Positions 33,798 through 42,847 of a DNA stretch of 62,706 bases are shown here, piece by piece. How positions within the stretch are numbered: the first letter of the stretch is position 1; each line of letters opens with the position of its first letter. The DNA comes from an uncultured Sulfolobales archaeon. Lineage in GTDB: Archaea; Thermoproteota; Thermoprotei_A; Sulfolobales; NBVN01. The notes under the pieces were generated by a model. It was not told the origin of the DNA, made no database searches, and worked only from the letters and a program-made list of their open reading frames with translations. Made by a program: the position numbers and the translations under genes. The stretch spans positions 1 to 62,706 of the forward strand of contig CALJEN010000008.1 in NCBI GenBank assembly GCA_938073905.1, in the 5' to 3' direction.

Positions 33798-34148
33798 CTA
33801 GCTCTTGAGGACGTTAAGCACCTTCTCGAGGAACTCTAGAGCCTCCCTGAACTCCTTTATCCCCTCCTCGCTCAGCGCGTACACCACGTCCCCGTCCAGC
33901 CTCTGCGGCTTCAGCAGTCCCTCCCTCGACATCCTGTAGATCACGGTATAGGTCGTCACGGTCCTCGGCTTAATCCCGAACGTCTCGCCGATCCTCTTCT
34001 TCACCTCGTACGCTCTGAGGGGGCCCGACGTCATGAGGACTTTAGCTACGTAGAGCCAGAGCACCTCGACCGTGAGCTTCCGGACCAGGCGTTCGTAGGC
34101 TCCGCCCCTCGCCACCGTGTGCACCGCGGAGCGTGCGCGGAGAGCCAT
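33798..34148 (-). CDS. PadR-like winged-helix transcriptional regulator
   Basis: This 116-residue protein is a winged-helix regulator of the PadR type: VLMTSGPLRAYEVKKRIGETFGIKPRTVTTYTVIYRMSREGLLKPQ, with the wing in DGDVVYALSEEG and a C-terminal dimer helix. It is divergent from the inositol-phosphate synthase gene with only 40 bp between the two start codons. The shared interval has two palindromes, so it is likely to control both itself and that gene. Confidence 0.8.
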   Translation of the reverse strand: MALRARSAVHTVARGGAYERLVRKLTVEVLWLYVAKVLMTSGPLRAYEVKKRIGETFGIKPRTVTTYTVIYRMSREGLLKPQRLDGDVVYALSEEGIKEFREALEFLEKVLNVLKS

Positions 34149-34150
34149 TT

Positions 34151-34183
34151 ATTCGAATTTATATTTTTGGCTACAAATATTTG
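34151..34183. promoter_or_regulatory. Divergent promoter with palindromes between padR-like and ino1 genes
   Basis: The 40-bp gap contains ATTCGAAT (34151-34158) and CAAATATTTG (34174-34183), both perfect palindromes, and TTTATATTTTT (34158-34168), which is the TATA box for the rightward gene. The second palindrome is at TATA distance from the leftward start codon. Binding of a regulator here would affect both genes. Confidence 0.55.
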
Positions 34184-34188
34184 AGGGG

Positions 34189-35319
34189 ATGAAAGTGGTT
34201 AGAGTAGGGATCGTGGGCGTCGGGAACGTGGCGTCCATGTTCGTGCAGGGCGTGGAGTTCTACAGGAGGTCTCCCGGGTACACCGGGGGGCTCATACACG
34301 CCAACATAGGCGGCTACGAGGTCAGGGACATCAGGGTCGTCTACGCGATAGACGTCTCGAGACACAAGGTCGGCAGGGACCTGAGCGAGGCCCTGTTCGC
34401 GAAGCCCAACATGGTTCCCAGGCTGGTCGAGCTGCCCGAGACCGGGGTCGTCGTGAGGATGGGCAGAGTCCTCGACGGGGTCGCCGAGCACATGGTGGAG
34501 GAGTTCGACCCCTCGGACGAGCGGCAGCCCGCGCTGGAGGAGCTAGCCGAGGAGCTCGGGAGCCACTCCGTCGACGTTCTCATTAACCTGCTGCCCGTGG
34601 GGAGCAGGGAGGCCACCGGGTTCTACGCCGAGGTCGCGGCGAGGGCCGGGGTGGCCTTCGTGAACGCTATCCCGGAGTTCGTGGCCAGCGACCCCCGCTA
34701 CCCGAGGCTCTTCGAGGAGCGCGGCGCTCTGGTGCTGGGCGACGACATCAAGGGCCAGCTGGGCTCCACGGCAGTCCACAGAGCCCTGGCGAGCCTGGTA
34801 ACTATGAGGGGTGGAGAGGTGGTGGAGTCCTACCAGCTCAACGTAGGGGGCAACACGGACTTCAAGAACATGCTCGACCAGCGGAGGCTCGACAGCAAGA
34901 GGGTGAGCAAGACCATGGCCGTGGCGACCACTCAGCCCGCCCCGGAGAGAGCCGCGGACAGGATATACGCGGGACCCAGCGGCTACGTACCGTTCCTCGG
35001 GAACACGAAGGTCTCCTACGTCTACGTGAAGGCGTCGGGCTTCGCGGGGCTGCCCGTGACGATAGACCTGAAGCTGACCGTGGACGACAAGGCAATGGCC
35101 GCGGCCGTGCTGGTGGACGTCGTGAGGCTGGCCAAGGCGCTCGCGGAGAGGGGGGTCTGCGGGAGCCCGGGGTGGGCGTCCTCCTTCTACTTCAAGCACC
35201 CGCCGGAGCCCGCCAGGAGCGACGAGGAGGCCCTCTCTACTCTATACGGGAAGCTGGACGAGCTAGGGATATCCATAGAGCCGAGGAGGCTTCCGGATTG
35301 GATATGGAAGAGGGGATAA
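34189..35319 (+). CDS. ino1: Inositol-3-phosphate synthase
   Basis: This NAD-dependent enzyme turns glucose 6-phosphate into inositol phosphate. It has 376 residues: GIVGVGNVAS at the start, GDDIKGQLGS in the middle and NVGGNTDFKNM, all family motifs. In hyperthermophilic archaea the product feeds di-myo-inositol phosphate (a heat-stress solute) and archaetidylinositol lipids. ATG 34189 has GAGGGG just upstream. A PadR-like regulator is divergently transcribed. Cyclic DPG synthetase, another thermosolute enzyme, is 23 kb away. Confidence 0.93.
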   Translation: MKVVRVGIVGVGNVASMFVQGVEFYRRSPGYTGGLIHANIGGYEVRDIRVVYAIDVSRHKVGRDLSEALFAKPNMVPRLVELPETGVVVRMGRVLDGVAEHMVEEFDPSDERQPALEELAEELGSHSVDVLINLLPVGSREATGFYAEVAARAGVAFVNAIPEFVASDPRYPRLFEERGALVLGDDIKGQLGSTAVHRALASLVTMRGGEVVESYQLNVGGNTDFKNMLDQRRLDSKRVSKTMAVATTQPAPERAADRIYAGPSGYVPFLGNTKVSYVYVKASGFAGLPVTIDLKLTVDDKAMAAAVLVDVVRLAKALAERGVCGSPGWASSFYFKHPPEPARSDEEALSTLYGKLDELGISIEPRRLPDWIWKRG

Positions 35320-35357
35320 CGCCTCCTCCGCGGCTCTCCCCAATACTCCCCGGCGAG

Positions 35358-35392
35358 CGGGTACCGGGCGCTCCATCCAGAAGCGGTACCCG
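35358..35392 (+). repeat. 9-bp perfect inverted repeat after ino1
   Basis: CGGGTACCG (35358-35366) and CGGTACCCG (35384-35392) are exact reverse complements with a 17-nt centre. It lies 39 bp after the ino1 stop and about 125 bp before the next start codon. It has no T run after it, so it could be an RNA hairpin or an operator. Confidence 0.5.
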
Positions 35393-35485
35393 AAGGCTAT
35401 GTCTCCGCTCGAGCCCCCGGCTCCTGCACTCCCAGAGTCACGTCTCCGGGGCGGACCCGTGGTTTCTCCCAGGCACGGGAAACGC

Positions 35486-35495
35486 AAATTTTTAA
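35486..35495 (+). promoter_or_regulatory. TATA box of the stalk-like gene
   Basis: AAATTTTTAAAC lies 23-34 bp upstream of GTG 35518, which fits leaderless translation. Confidence 0.55.
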
Positions 35496-35517
35496 ACTCC
35501 AGCTAGAGATAGAACTG

Positions 35518-36708
35518 GTGACAACCTTGACGTACAAGTACCTGGCCTACGCGGCTCTGGCACTAGTGGTCCTCTCCGCGCTAGCCATGCCCGCCTCGGC
35601 TCAGAGTCAACAGATAGGAGTGATAAAGCTCGACGTGAGCAGGACCACGGTCTACAGGGGCTACCAGTGGGTAGAGGTCATAGCCTACATATACACGGGT
35701 ATAGAGGATGACTACATACCGCCGGTCAGCCTGACTAAGGCCACAGCGACTCTCGACGCCGGGATAAGGATAGAGCTGTCGATGGTCCGCGTGACGCTCA
35801 CGGCTCCCACCGTAGTGGTCGTCGATGGCGTGGAGTACCCGGTCCAGGAGCTGGTGATAGTGAGAGTCCACGTGCCCGAGGCCGCCTACACGGGCAAGGG
35901 CCTTCTGAGAATCGAGATAACCGGCAGAGTGCCCTACTTCGCTGTCGACTTCTCCTTCAGGAAGGATGTAGTCCTAGAGATAGTCGACCACAGGCCGATC
36001 CTAGACGCCAAGACCGAGGTCCGGGCAGCCCTGGAGAGGGTGCGGGCCGTCGTCACGGTTGCTTCGGCGCTGGGGATAGACGTCACGGAGTACGTTGAGA
36101 AGCTGTCGACTATAGAGAGCACGATAGCCGAAGCCACCGAGAGGCTGGACATCTACGGCGAGGTGGACGAGGCGCTGGCGCTATACAAGGAGGCCACCTC
36201 CTCGCTGGCCTCGCTGGAGGCCAGCGTGATAAGCGTCCTCGCGATAAGATACGGAGCGGTGGAGAGCAGGCTGTCCTCCCTCGAGGTCTCGCTAGAGAGG
36301 ACGGTGGAGAGCGTGGAGGCCCTCTCCAAAGACCTGGCCAAGTCTGTCGGCGACCTGAGAGGAGAGGTGGAGAAGGTCTCCGAGTGGGCGGCAGACGCGA
36401 TCTCTACCCTAGCCAAGCAGATCGAGGACTACTCCAAGAAGGTGGACGAGAGCCTCACGAATCTCGCGTACTCCGTCGACAACGCCATGAAGTCCCTGGC
36501 CGAGGGCTACGAGAAGACGACCAGGACGGCTCTCGACGAGCTGGCCGGCAAGGTGAGAACCCTAGACGAGAACGTCGCCGAGCTGTCCAAGTCGCAGAAG
36601 GAGCTAGCCTCCAGGGTATCGGACATCTCGAACACTCTCCAGATAGGCTTGGTAGTGGTAGCCCTTATGCTGCTGCTAGCCGTAGCCCTCATGAAGTTTC
36701 TCAAATAG
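35518..36708 (+). CDS. Surface stalk-like protein: signal, beta domain, long coiled coil, membrane anchor
   Basis: This 396-residue protein has a signal peptide (1-29, ending ASA-Q), a beta-sandwich part (about 33-155), a long helical coiled coil (about 165-370) and one C-terminal membrane segment (LVVVALMLLLAVALM) with a short basic tail. This layout matches SlaB, the S-layer stalk of Sulfolobales, and similar stalk proteins in other crenarchaea: the coil projects from the membrane and the beta domain holds the lattice. No S-layer protein gene is adjacent. GTG 35518 lies at leaderless distance from its TATA box. The match is by architecture, not by sequence. Confidence 0.55.
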   Translation: MTTLTYKYLAYAALALVVLSALAMPASAQSQQIGVIKLDVSRTTVYRGYQWVEVIAYIYTGIEDDYIPPVSLTKATATLDAGIRIELSMVRVTLTAPTVVVVDGVEYPVQELVIVRVHVPEAAYTGKGLLRIEITGRVPYFAVDFSFRKDVVLEIVDHRPILDAKTEVRAALERVRAVVTVASALGIDVTEYVEKLSTIESTIAEATERLDIYGEVDEALALYKEATSSLASLEASVISVLAIRYGAVESRLSSLEVSLERTVESVEALSKDLAKSVGDLRGEVEKVSEWAADAISTLAKQIEDYSKKVDESLTNLAYSVDNAMKSLAEGYEKTTRTALDELAGKVRTLDENVAELSKSQKELASRVSDISNTLQIGLVVVALMLLLAVALMKFLK

Positions 36709-36825
36709 GCTTGAGTCAGGTCAAAGAATTCCGGTTTTTCTAGAAGCTTCTCGAGCCGGACGTACCTCGTCCCTCATCGGACTTCAAAACCATTTAGACC
36801 ATAAGCAACCTGTGTGAACCACCAG

Positions 36826-36857
36826 CTTTTAAACAGAGAGCTTTCCTAGTTCTGGAG
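36826..36857 (+). promoter_or_regulatory. Promoter and ribosome-binding site of the ACD genes
   Basis: TATA box CTTTTAAAC at 36826-36834 and GGAG at 36854-36857, six bases before TTG 36864. Confidence 0.55.
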
Positions 36858-36863
36858 TCCGCG

Positions 36864-37574
36864 TTGGACGAGGCTCACCGGGTGTTGGAGAGAGCCAGGT
36901 CTGAGGGGAGGAGGAAGCTGCTCGAACACGAGTCCCTGCGGCTCTGCGAGCTCTACGGACTCCCGGTGGCCAGGTACGGTCTAGCGACGAGCGAGGACGA
37001 GGCCGTCGCGCTGGCCAAGGAGATAGGCTTCCCGGTAGTTCTGAAGGTCGTCAGCCCCGACATCAGCCACAAGACCGACGTCGGTGGGGTAGTCCTCGGG
37101 CTCATGACCTTGGAGGACGTCAGGAAGGCGTACAGGGACATCGTGACCAACGTCCCGGCCAGGGCTCCGGGAAGTAGGATCACCGGGGTCCTGGTGCAGA
37201 AGATGGCCGAGCGAGACCTGGAGGTCATCGTCGGCGGGATCAGGGACAGAGTCTTCGGGCCCGTGGTCATGTTCGGGCTGGGCGGGATCTTCGTCGAGGT
37301 CCTCAAGGACGTGAGCTTCAGAGTCGCGCCGCTCTCGGAGGCCGACGTGGAGGACATGATCAGGGAGATAAGGGCCTACAGAGTCCTCGAGGGCTACAGA
37401 GGCTCCCCGCCCCGTGACCTCGAGTCTCTTAAGAAGCTGATCCTCGGACTGGAGTCGATGCTCAGCGAGCTGGACGACATAGAGGCCGTGGACCTGAACC
37501 CGATCATACTGTATCAGCGAGGGAGAGGCGCTTTAATAGTCGATGCAAGAGTCATCCTGGGTGAGAAGCCGTGA
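36864..37574 (+). CDS. acdB: Acetyl-CoA synthetase (ADP-forming) beta subunit
   Basis: This 236-residue ATP-grasp protein is the beta subunit of the ADP-forming acyl-CoA synthetase, which makes ATP from acetyl-CoA or other acyl-CoAs, ADP and phosphate during peptide or sugar fermentation. It shows FPVVLKVVSPDISHKTDVGGVVLG, the ATP-grasp loop, and GGIFVEVLKDVSFRVAPL. TTG 36864 has a GGAG site. Its stop overlaps the alpha subunit start by four bases. Acyl-CoA preference cannot be told. Confidence 0.92.
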   Translation: MDEAHRVLERARSEGRRKLLEHESLRLCELYGLPVARYGLATSEDEAVALAKEIGFPVVLKVVSPDISHKTDVGGVVLGLMTLEDVRKAYRDIVTNVPARAPGSRITGVLVQKMAERDLEVIVGGIRDRVFGPVVMFGLGGIFVEVLKDVSFRVAPLSEADVEDMIREIRAYRVLEGYRGSPPRDLESLKKLILGLESMLSELDDIEAVDLNPIILYQRGRGALIVDARVILGEKP

Positions 37575-38962
37575 GCTCGCTGAAAGACCTGTTCAGCCCT
37601 AGGGGCATAGCCGTAGTCGGGGCGTCCAAGGACCCGACGAAGATCGGTCACCTGATCCTGAAGAACGTGGTGGAGTACGGCTACGGAGGGAAGATCTACC
37701 CGGTGAACCCCGCGGCCGACGAGGTGCTGGGACTCAAGGCCTACCCGGCAGTCTCGACGATCTCGGGCGGCGTGGACGTGGTTGTGGTGTCGGTGCCGAG
37801 CGCCAAGGTCCTCGACGTCGTAGACGACGCCGGCAAGGCCGGAGCCAAGCACTTGGTCGTCATAGCTGCGGGCTTCAAGGAGGTGGGGAACGTAGAGCTG
37901 GAGAACGAGCTCGTGAGGAGGGCCAGGAAACACGGCATGAGGGTCTTGGGGCCCAACATCTTCGGCTACGTCTACACGCCCGTCAAGCTCAACGCCACGT
38001 TCGGACCCAGAGACGTCATACCTGGCAACGTGGCCTTCATCACCCAGAGCGGGGCCCTGGGTATAGCCCTGATGGGCTCGACGATACTCGAGGGCATAGG
38101 GATATCGGCTCTCGTGAGCGTCGGCAACAAGGCCGACATAGACGACGCCGACCTCCTGGAGTTCTTCGACGAAGACCCGAACACCTCGGTCGTTCTGATC
38201 TACATGGAGGGAGTGAACGACGGCAGGAGGTTCGTCAACGTCGCGTCCAGGATCTCCATGAAGAAGCCGGTGGTGGTGATCAAGTCCGGCAGGACCGAGG
38301 CCGGTGCCAGGGCGGCCGCGAGCCACACGGGGAGCCTGGCGGGCAACGTCGCTCTGTACGAGACGGCCTTCAGGCAGAGCGGTGTCCTCTCGGTCAAGAG
38401 CGTGGAGGAGGCCTTCGACTTCGTGAAGACTCTGTCCTGGAACCCGCTGCCCTCCGGTGAGAGGGTGGTGGTCATAACGAACGGCGGTGGGGCCGGAGTC
38501 CAGGCGAGCGACACCCTAGCGGACGACGGCCTGTACCTCGAGAAGCCGCCGCAGGACTTCGTGGAGGAGGTCAAGAAGATAGTGCCGCCCTTCGCGTCCC
38601 TGGCCAACCCCGTTGACCTCACCGGCATGGCCTCCGAGGACTGGTACTACAAGTCCGTCAAGACGGCTCTCGAGAACCGGGAGATAGACGCGGTCCTAGT
38701 CCTCTACTGCCACACGGCCCTCACGAGCCCCATGGGGGTAGCCAGGGCGATCCACAGGGCTGTCGGAGAGGCCGGTGCTCGCAAGCCTATATCCGTCGCG
38801 ATCATAGGGGGTCTAGAGGCCTACGAGGCCATTAGGTACCTCACCAACCTGAAGGTGCCGGCCTACCCGACCCCGGAGAGGGCCGCGCACGCTATAGCAG
38901 CGCAGATCAGGTACAGGAGGTACAGGGAGTACCTACTGAAGAGGATACTTCCGGGAGGCTAG
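37571..38962 (+). CDS. acdA: Acetyl-CoA synthetase (ADP-forming) alpha subunit
   Basis: This 463-residue alpha subunit binds CoA and carries the phosphorylated histidine. It opens with PRGIAVVGASKDPTKIGH (CoA-binding Rossmann fold) and has GPNIFGYV, ITQSGALG and SHTGSLAG, all conserved in this family. It forms a heterotetramer with the beta subunit encoded directly before it. The 3' end overlaps the convergent ITPase gene by about 30 bp. Confidence 0.93.
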   Translation: MSSLKDLFSPRGIAVVGASKDPTKIGHLILKNVVEYGYGGKIYPVNPAADEVLGLKAYPAVSTISGGVDVVVVSVPSAKVLDVVDDAGKAGAKHLVVIAAGFKEVGNVELENELVRRARKHGMRVLGPNIFGYVYTPVKLNATFGPRDVIPGNVAFITQSGALGIALMGSTILEGIGISALVSVGNKADIDDADLLEFFDEDPNTSVVLIYMEGVNDGRRFVNVASRISMKKPVVVIKSGRTEAGARAAASHTGSLAGNVALYETAFRQSGVLSVKSVEEAFDFVKTLSWNPLPSGERVVVITNGGGAGVQASDTLADDGLYLEKPPQDFVEEVKKIVPPFASLANPVDLTGMASEDWYYKSVKTALENREIDAVLVLYCHTALTSPMGVARAIHRAVGEAGARKPISVAIIGGLEAYEAIRYLTNLKVPAYPTPERAAHAIAAQIRYRRYREYLLKRILPGG

Positions 38963-39511
38963 CGAGCTTCGGTCCGCCCCTGCCGAGTAGAGTTCTCTGT
39001 TCATCAGTGGCACGAGGGCCATCAGCGTGGCGTAGTACGTCAAGTCCTCCCTGGTCACCAGGGACCGCGTGAGCAGCTTTATCAGTCCCCCCTTGCTCCC
39101 CACGTCGCTCGTGCCGAAGTGCCTGTCGACCACCTCCTCGAGCTCCCTAGCCTCGCCGAGGGCTAGAGCCCTGGCGAAGGGCTCCGGTACCATGAAGGAG
39201 GGCGACAGCCCGAGCGACTCGGAGCCGTCGGCCGCCACGAGGTAGACCACCTGCACGTCGAAGACCCTGTCCCCGAGGAGGTAGAGACCTGCCTCGACAC
39301 CGACGCCGACGTCGCACCCCGGCGCCCTTCCGAGGGCCTCGAGGGCTCTGCGCCTGGCGCCCTCGACGATCACGCTCATGCCTATGGGCTGCGGGGGAAT
39401 GCGCGTAGAGGCTTCCACCGAAACGATGTCGGGCTCCCCGAAGACCTCTCTGAACGCTCTCCCCACTCCCGCGATCTTGCTGGGGTTCCGGGTGCCCACG
39501 CAGACCCTCAT
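38933..39511 (-). CDS. Inosine/xanthosine triphosphatase (DUF84/YjjX type)
   Basis: This 192-residue protein belongs to the DUF84 (YjjX) family, which hydrolyses ITP and XTP to keep damaged purines out of nucleic acids. It starts with VCVGTRNPSKIAGV, and has PPQPIGMSVIVEGARRRA and VGVEAGLYLLGDRVFDVQVVYL in the expected order. ATG 39511 is used. The final 30 bp overlap the end of acdA on the other strand. Confidence 0.85.
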   Translation of the reverse strand: MRVCVGTRNPSKIAGVGRAFREVFGEPDIVSVEASTRIPPQPIGMSVIVEGARRRALEALGRAPGCDVGVGVEAGLYLLGDRVFDVQVVYLVAADGSESLGLSPSFMVPEPFARALALGEARELEEVVDRHFGTSDVGSKGGLIKLLTRSLVTREDLTYYATLMALVPLMNRELYSAGADRSSLASRKYPLQ

Positions 39512-39637
39512 ACGGTCCCCCGTTGCCTATCCTCGCGCCCCTAATTAGGGAGCACGCAGCCCCCGACCCCGGTCTCGCCAGAGTCTCTCTCACGGTCTTT
39601 AATAATGGGTGTGCACCTACCGGTTCCGGTGCGGGGA

Positions 39638-41614
39638 GTGAGGCGGCTCGGCTGGCTAGTCCTAGCGATCCTCGTTCTAGGCCTCTCTCCCGCAATCCAC
39701 TCCGACGGTGTCCACGAGGTCAGGGAGCTGACGATAGTCGCCGTGACGTCCCTGTCCAACGGCACGTACATTGGAGTCTCGGCCAAGCTGAGAGTGCGAG
39801 TGGTCTGCCCCGGGAGCGGTGGGGTGTACGTCGAGACTCTGCCGCTCAGCCAGGTGGACCTCCAGGCCTCCACCAGGATAGCGGCTATCGTGGCGAGCAG
39901 GGTCGCCGGCGTCAGGCTCTCCTCCTGCGACTTCCTGGCATCGGTCAGGGCCGACTCCCCAATCGTCGGCGGTCCCAGCGCTAGCGCCGCCACCGCGGTC
40001 GCCTTCGCTGCGGCGCTACTGGGTCTGCCCCTGCGCACCGACGCCGTGCTCACGGGCATGGTGCTCCCGGACGGCAGCGTGGGCCCCGTCGGGGGACTGA
40101 GGGCGAAGCTGGAAGCTGCCGCCAGGTCGGGCGCGAAGCTCTTCCTCGTCCCCCACGGTCAGACGAGGTATACCGAGACTGTGATATTCTCGCAGACTGT
40201 GGGGCCCGTGGTAGTATACACTACCAAGACCGTGACCGTGGACCTGGTGGACTACGGGAGGAGTCTGGGGGTCGAGGTCGTCCCGGTCGCGACCGTTCAC
40301 GAGGCCCTGCAGGTGCTCACCGGCGGAGCCTATAGAGCACCGGAGCCCGCGGGCGACGGTGTGCAGGTGGCGTACGCGAGCCCGGCGGTCGAGCAGCAGG
40401 TGAGGGCGTGGTCCGAGGCTCTCCGGGTCAGGGTTCTGGAATCTACGAGCATGGGGGACTCCATCAAGGCGGAGACGCTGAGCTCCCTGTCCCCCTCTCT
40501 CAGAGCTTCCGCGGAGGCCTTGGTTGGAGAGCTAGAGAGCAGAGTCTCCTCGTTGCTAGCGCGGGCCGACGACCTCTACCAGCGCGGCTACCTCTACTCC
40601 GCTGCCTCAACGTACTTCCGAGCGTCGATCTATTCTCTCTGGAGGCTCTACTTGCTCGAGGGTCTGCGGGATCCAGGGGCCCTGCACTCCGCGAGAGGTG
40701 AGATAATGGAGAGAATCGAGCGCGCGCTGCGGGCGGCTCGGAGGCCCCTGGACGGGGGCGAGACCCAGTGCCTACAGGACCTGGACGTGCGCGTAGCCGT
40801 CCTGGGCAGGGCCTACGAAGCCCTGAGGTACCTGAACGAGTCGTCGTCCGAGTCCAGAGTGGATAGGTTAGCGTACTACCTGGCGCTGGCAGACTCCAGG
40901 GCTACGACCGCCGAGCTCTGGAGCCTCCTCCTGGAGACGGGGCGCGCGGGAGACGGAGGCTGCTGCTCCCTGAGCGCCGGGTACGTAGAGGACTCGGCCC
41001 TGGTCGTCGAGAACCTCGTGCGCAACATATACGCTTACATAATCTCGTTCGAGGGTCAGGTCAGCATACCGACTGAAGTCTTCGAAGAGATGGTCTCGAC
41101 GATGAACCTCATGGCGGGGGCCGAGGAGCCCATGGACAGGCTCTCGCTGGGCGTCGAGGCCCTGGCTTACGGGTACGCCACCCTGGTCTTGGCGTTCTCT
41201 CAGGACGTGAACAGCACCATAACGGCCCTGGAGAGGACTATAAGCGCGGAGCTCGCCTCGGAGCTCCTTAGGGAGTGCCTACCGACGAGCCTAGTCCTCT
41301 ACCTGGAGCTCGCCAGAGTGGGAGACGAGGCCACCACCTCCAGGGTCTACAGCCTCGCGAGGGTCTCGGCTCTGGCCTCGTTCTACGTCGACTCCCTGAG
41401 GGAGACCACCTCGACCGCCCCAGCATCCGCGAACGCGACGGCTCCCGCCTGCGGGGATCGGGCGGGTGGGGTCGGAACGGTTACCCAGACGGTCACGATA
41501 ACCGAAGCGCAGAGCGCGCCCGTAGCGACCGCGATGTACGTAGGGGTTGGGGCTCTGATGGGGGCGTTGCTGGTGCTGATAGCCGTAGCGCTCTCGAAGA
41601 GGAAGCTGGGCTAA
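39638..41614 (+). CDS. Membrane-anchored, exported Lon-type (S16) serine protease
   Basis: From GTG 39638 the protein has 658 residues: a signal or anchor (RRLGWLVLAILVLGL), a Lon proteolytic domain to about residue 225, a long helical region, and a C-terminal membrane helix with a basic tail. The catalytic dyad is visible as GGPSASA (Ser near 114) and PVGGLRAK (Lys near 157). There is no AAA+ domain, so it is not classic LonB; this is an ATP-independent extracytoplasmic Lon relative known in archaea. GTG 39638 was chosen since CTTTAATAAT (39597-39606) is the likely TATA box; ATG 39605 is the longer choice. Confidence 0.8.
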   Translation: MRRLGWLVLAILVLGLSPAIHSDGVHEVRELTIVAVTSLSNGTYIGVSAKLRVRVVCPGSGGVYVETLPLSQVDLQASTRIAAIVASRVAGVRLSSCDFLASVRADSPIVGGPSASAATAVAFAAALLGLPLRTDAVLTGMVLPDGSVGPVGGLRAKLEAAARSGAKLFLVPHGQTRYTETVIFSQTVGPVVVYTTKTVTVDLVDYGRSLGVEVVPVATVHEALQVLTGGAYRAPEPAGDGVQVAYASPAVEQQVRAWSEALRVRVLESTSMGDSIKAETLSSLSPSLRASAEALVGELESRVSSLLARADDLYQRGYLYSAASTYFRASIYSLWRLYLLEGLRDPGALHSARGEIMERIERALRAARRPLDGGETQCLQDLDVRVAVLGRAYEALRYLNESSSESRVDRLAYYLALADSRATTAELWSLLLETGRAGDGGCCSLSAGYVEDSALVVENLVRNIYAYIISFEGQVSIPTEVFEEMVSTMNLMAGAEEPMDRLSLGVEALAYGYATLVLAFSQDVNSTITALERTISAELASELLRECLPTSLVLYLELARVGDEATTSRVYSLARVSALASFYVDSLRETTSTAPASANATAPACGDRAGGVGTVTQTVTITEAQSAPVATAMYVGVGALMGALLVLIAVALSKRKLG

Positions 41615-41693
41615 CAAGCGGAGTCGTGCCTTCGGGCTCGGCGAGGGCACCTACGAAATATTAGCTTCAATATGTTCACACTATGGGGTATAT

Positions 41694-42686
41694 ATGGAGG
41701 TGAGGCAGGCGCTCAGGAGCCTCCAGAAGTTGGGCGGGTCTCTGGCCCTCTACCTGCCGAAGGACTGGTGCGACGAGAACGGTCTAAGGAGGGGGTCCAA
41801 GGTCGTGCTCAGGTACTGGGGAAAGACTCTGATCGTGGAGGCGGGCGAGGGCGAGAGGAGGGAGGCTTCCGTAGACCTGGACGCGATCCTCGAGGGGAAC
41901 CTGAAGTACGTCCTCATATCGCTCTACATCCTGGGGTTCGACAGGGTCAGGCTCCTCTCTAAGAAGAGGATAGGCTTGTCCATGAGGAGGTACATCCTCT
42001 CATTACTAAGCTACACTCCGGGCTACGAGATAGTGGAGGAGGGAGAGAACTTCGTCGACGTAGCCATAATCCGCGAAGCGAGGGACCCTACGGAGGCGCT
42101 CCTCAGAGAGTTCAGCGGGGTCTCCACGGTGTTCAGGTACTCCATAGAGGCTCTCGAGAGGACTCCCGCCGTACCGGAAGAGTACATCGACGCGGTCGAG
42201 GAGCTGGACTCCGAGGTCGACAGAGCGTGGCTCGAGGTGGAGAGGACCATATACAAGGTGGCCGAGAGGCCCCTCTCCAGGCTCCACGAGATGAGGCTGT
42301 CGGTTCCGATCCTGCTGGTCTCCAGGTACCTGGAGAGGATCTCGGACCACCTAGTCCAGCTAGTCCGGGAGGTGCTCGAGGCAGGGCTCCAGCAGCCAGA
42401 CCTACCCCTCCAGGTCAGAGACCTCTCGGCAGCATACCACGAGGTTGCGGAGATGTTCAAGGACGCCGTGAGGTCTCGCGGGAGCGCGGGGAGCATCGAC
42501 TCCGTCGTGAGGCTGACCAGCTTCATCGAGAACAAGAAGTCCTTCAGGCGCGGCGTCGTCCCCAGGCTCCGCAGGGAGGGCGGGCTGCTCGCGGCCTACC
42601 ACGTTATGAGAGTCTACGACTACATAACCGACATAGCGGAGGTGACGATGAACGTCATAGTCGACGGTCTCTACCGCCAGGCCTAG
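41694..42686 (+). CDS. AbrB-PhoU phosphate regulator
   Basis: This 330-residue protein fuses an N-terminal SpoVT/AbrB DNA-binding domain (SLQKLGGSLALYLPKDWCDENGLRRGSKVVL) to two PhoU-type helical repeats (with ERISDHLVQLVREV and YDYITDIAEVTMNV). Such proteins regulate phosphate uptake genes in archaea. It lies just upstream of pstS-C-A-B-phoU in the same orientation, separated by a 239-bp AT-rich promoter region that it may bind. AATATTAG near 41656 is a possible TATA box. Confidence 0.88.
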   Translation: MEVRQALRSLQKLGGSLALYLPKDWCDENGLRRGSKVVLRYWGKTLIVEAGEGERREASVDLDAILEGNLKYVLISLYILGFDRVRLLSKKRIGLSMRRYILSLLSYTPGYEIVEEGENFVDVAIIREARDPTEALLREFSGVSTVFRYSIEALERTPAVPEEYIDAVEELDSEVDRAWLEVERTIYKVAERPLSRLHEMRLSVPILLVSRYLERISDHLVQLVREVLEAGLQQPDLPLQVRDLSAAYHEVAEMFKDAVRSRGSAGSIDSVVRLTSFIENKKSFRRGVVPRLRREGGLLAAYHVMRVYDYITDIAEVTMNVIVDGLYRQA

Positions 42687-42847
42687 GGAGCTACGCTCAG
42701 CCGAGTTCGGAGGAGCTCGGGACGGCCCTGTCGGAGCGTTGGTAAAGCCGACAAAGGCAGGAGAGTGGGACGCCGAATCCGTAGCGCCTGCACCAGGGAG
42801 GCGGGGATCCGGGCACTTGCGGAGGCCGGCGAGACCTGCACCGTTGT

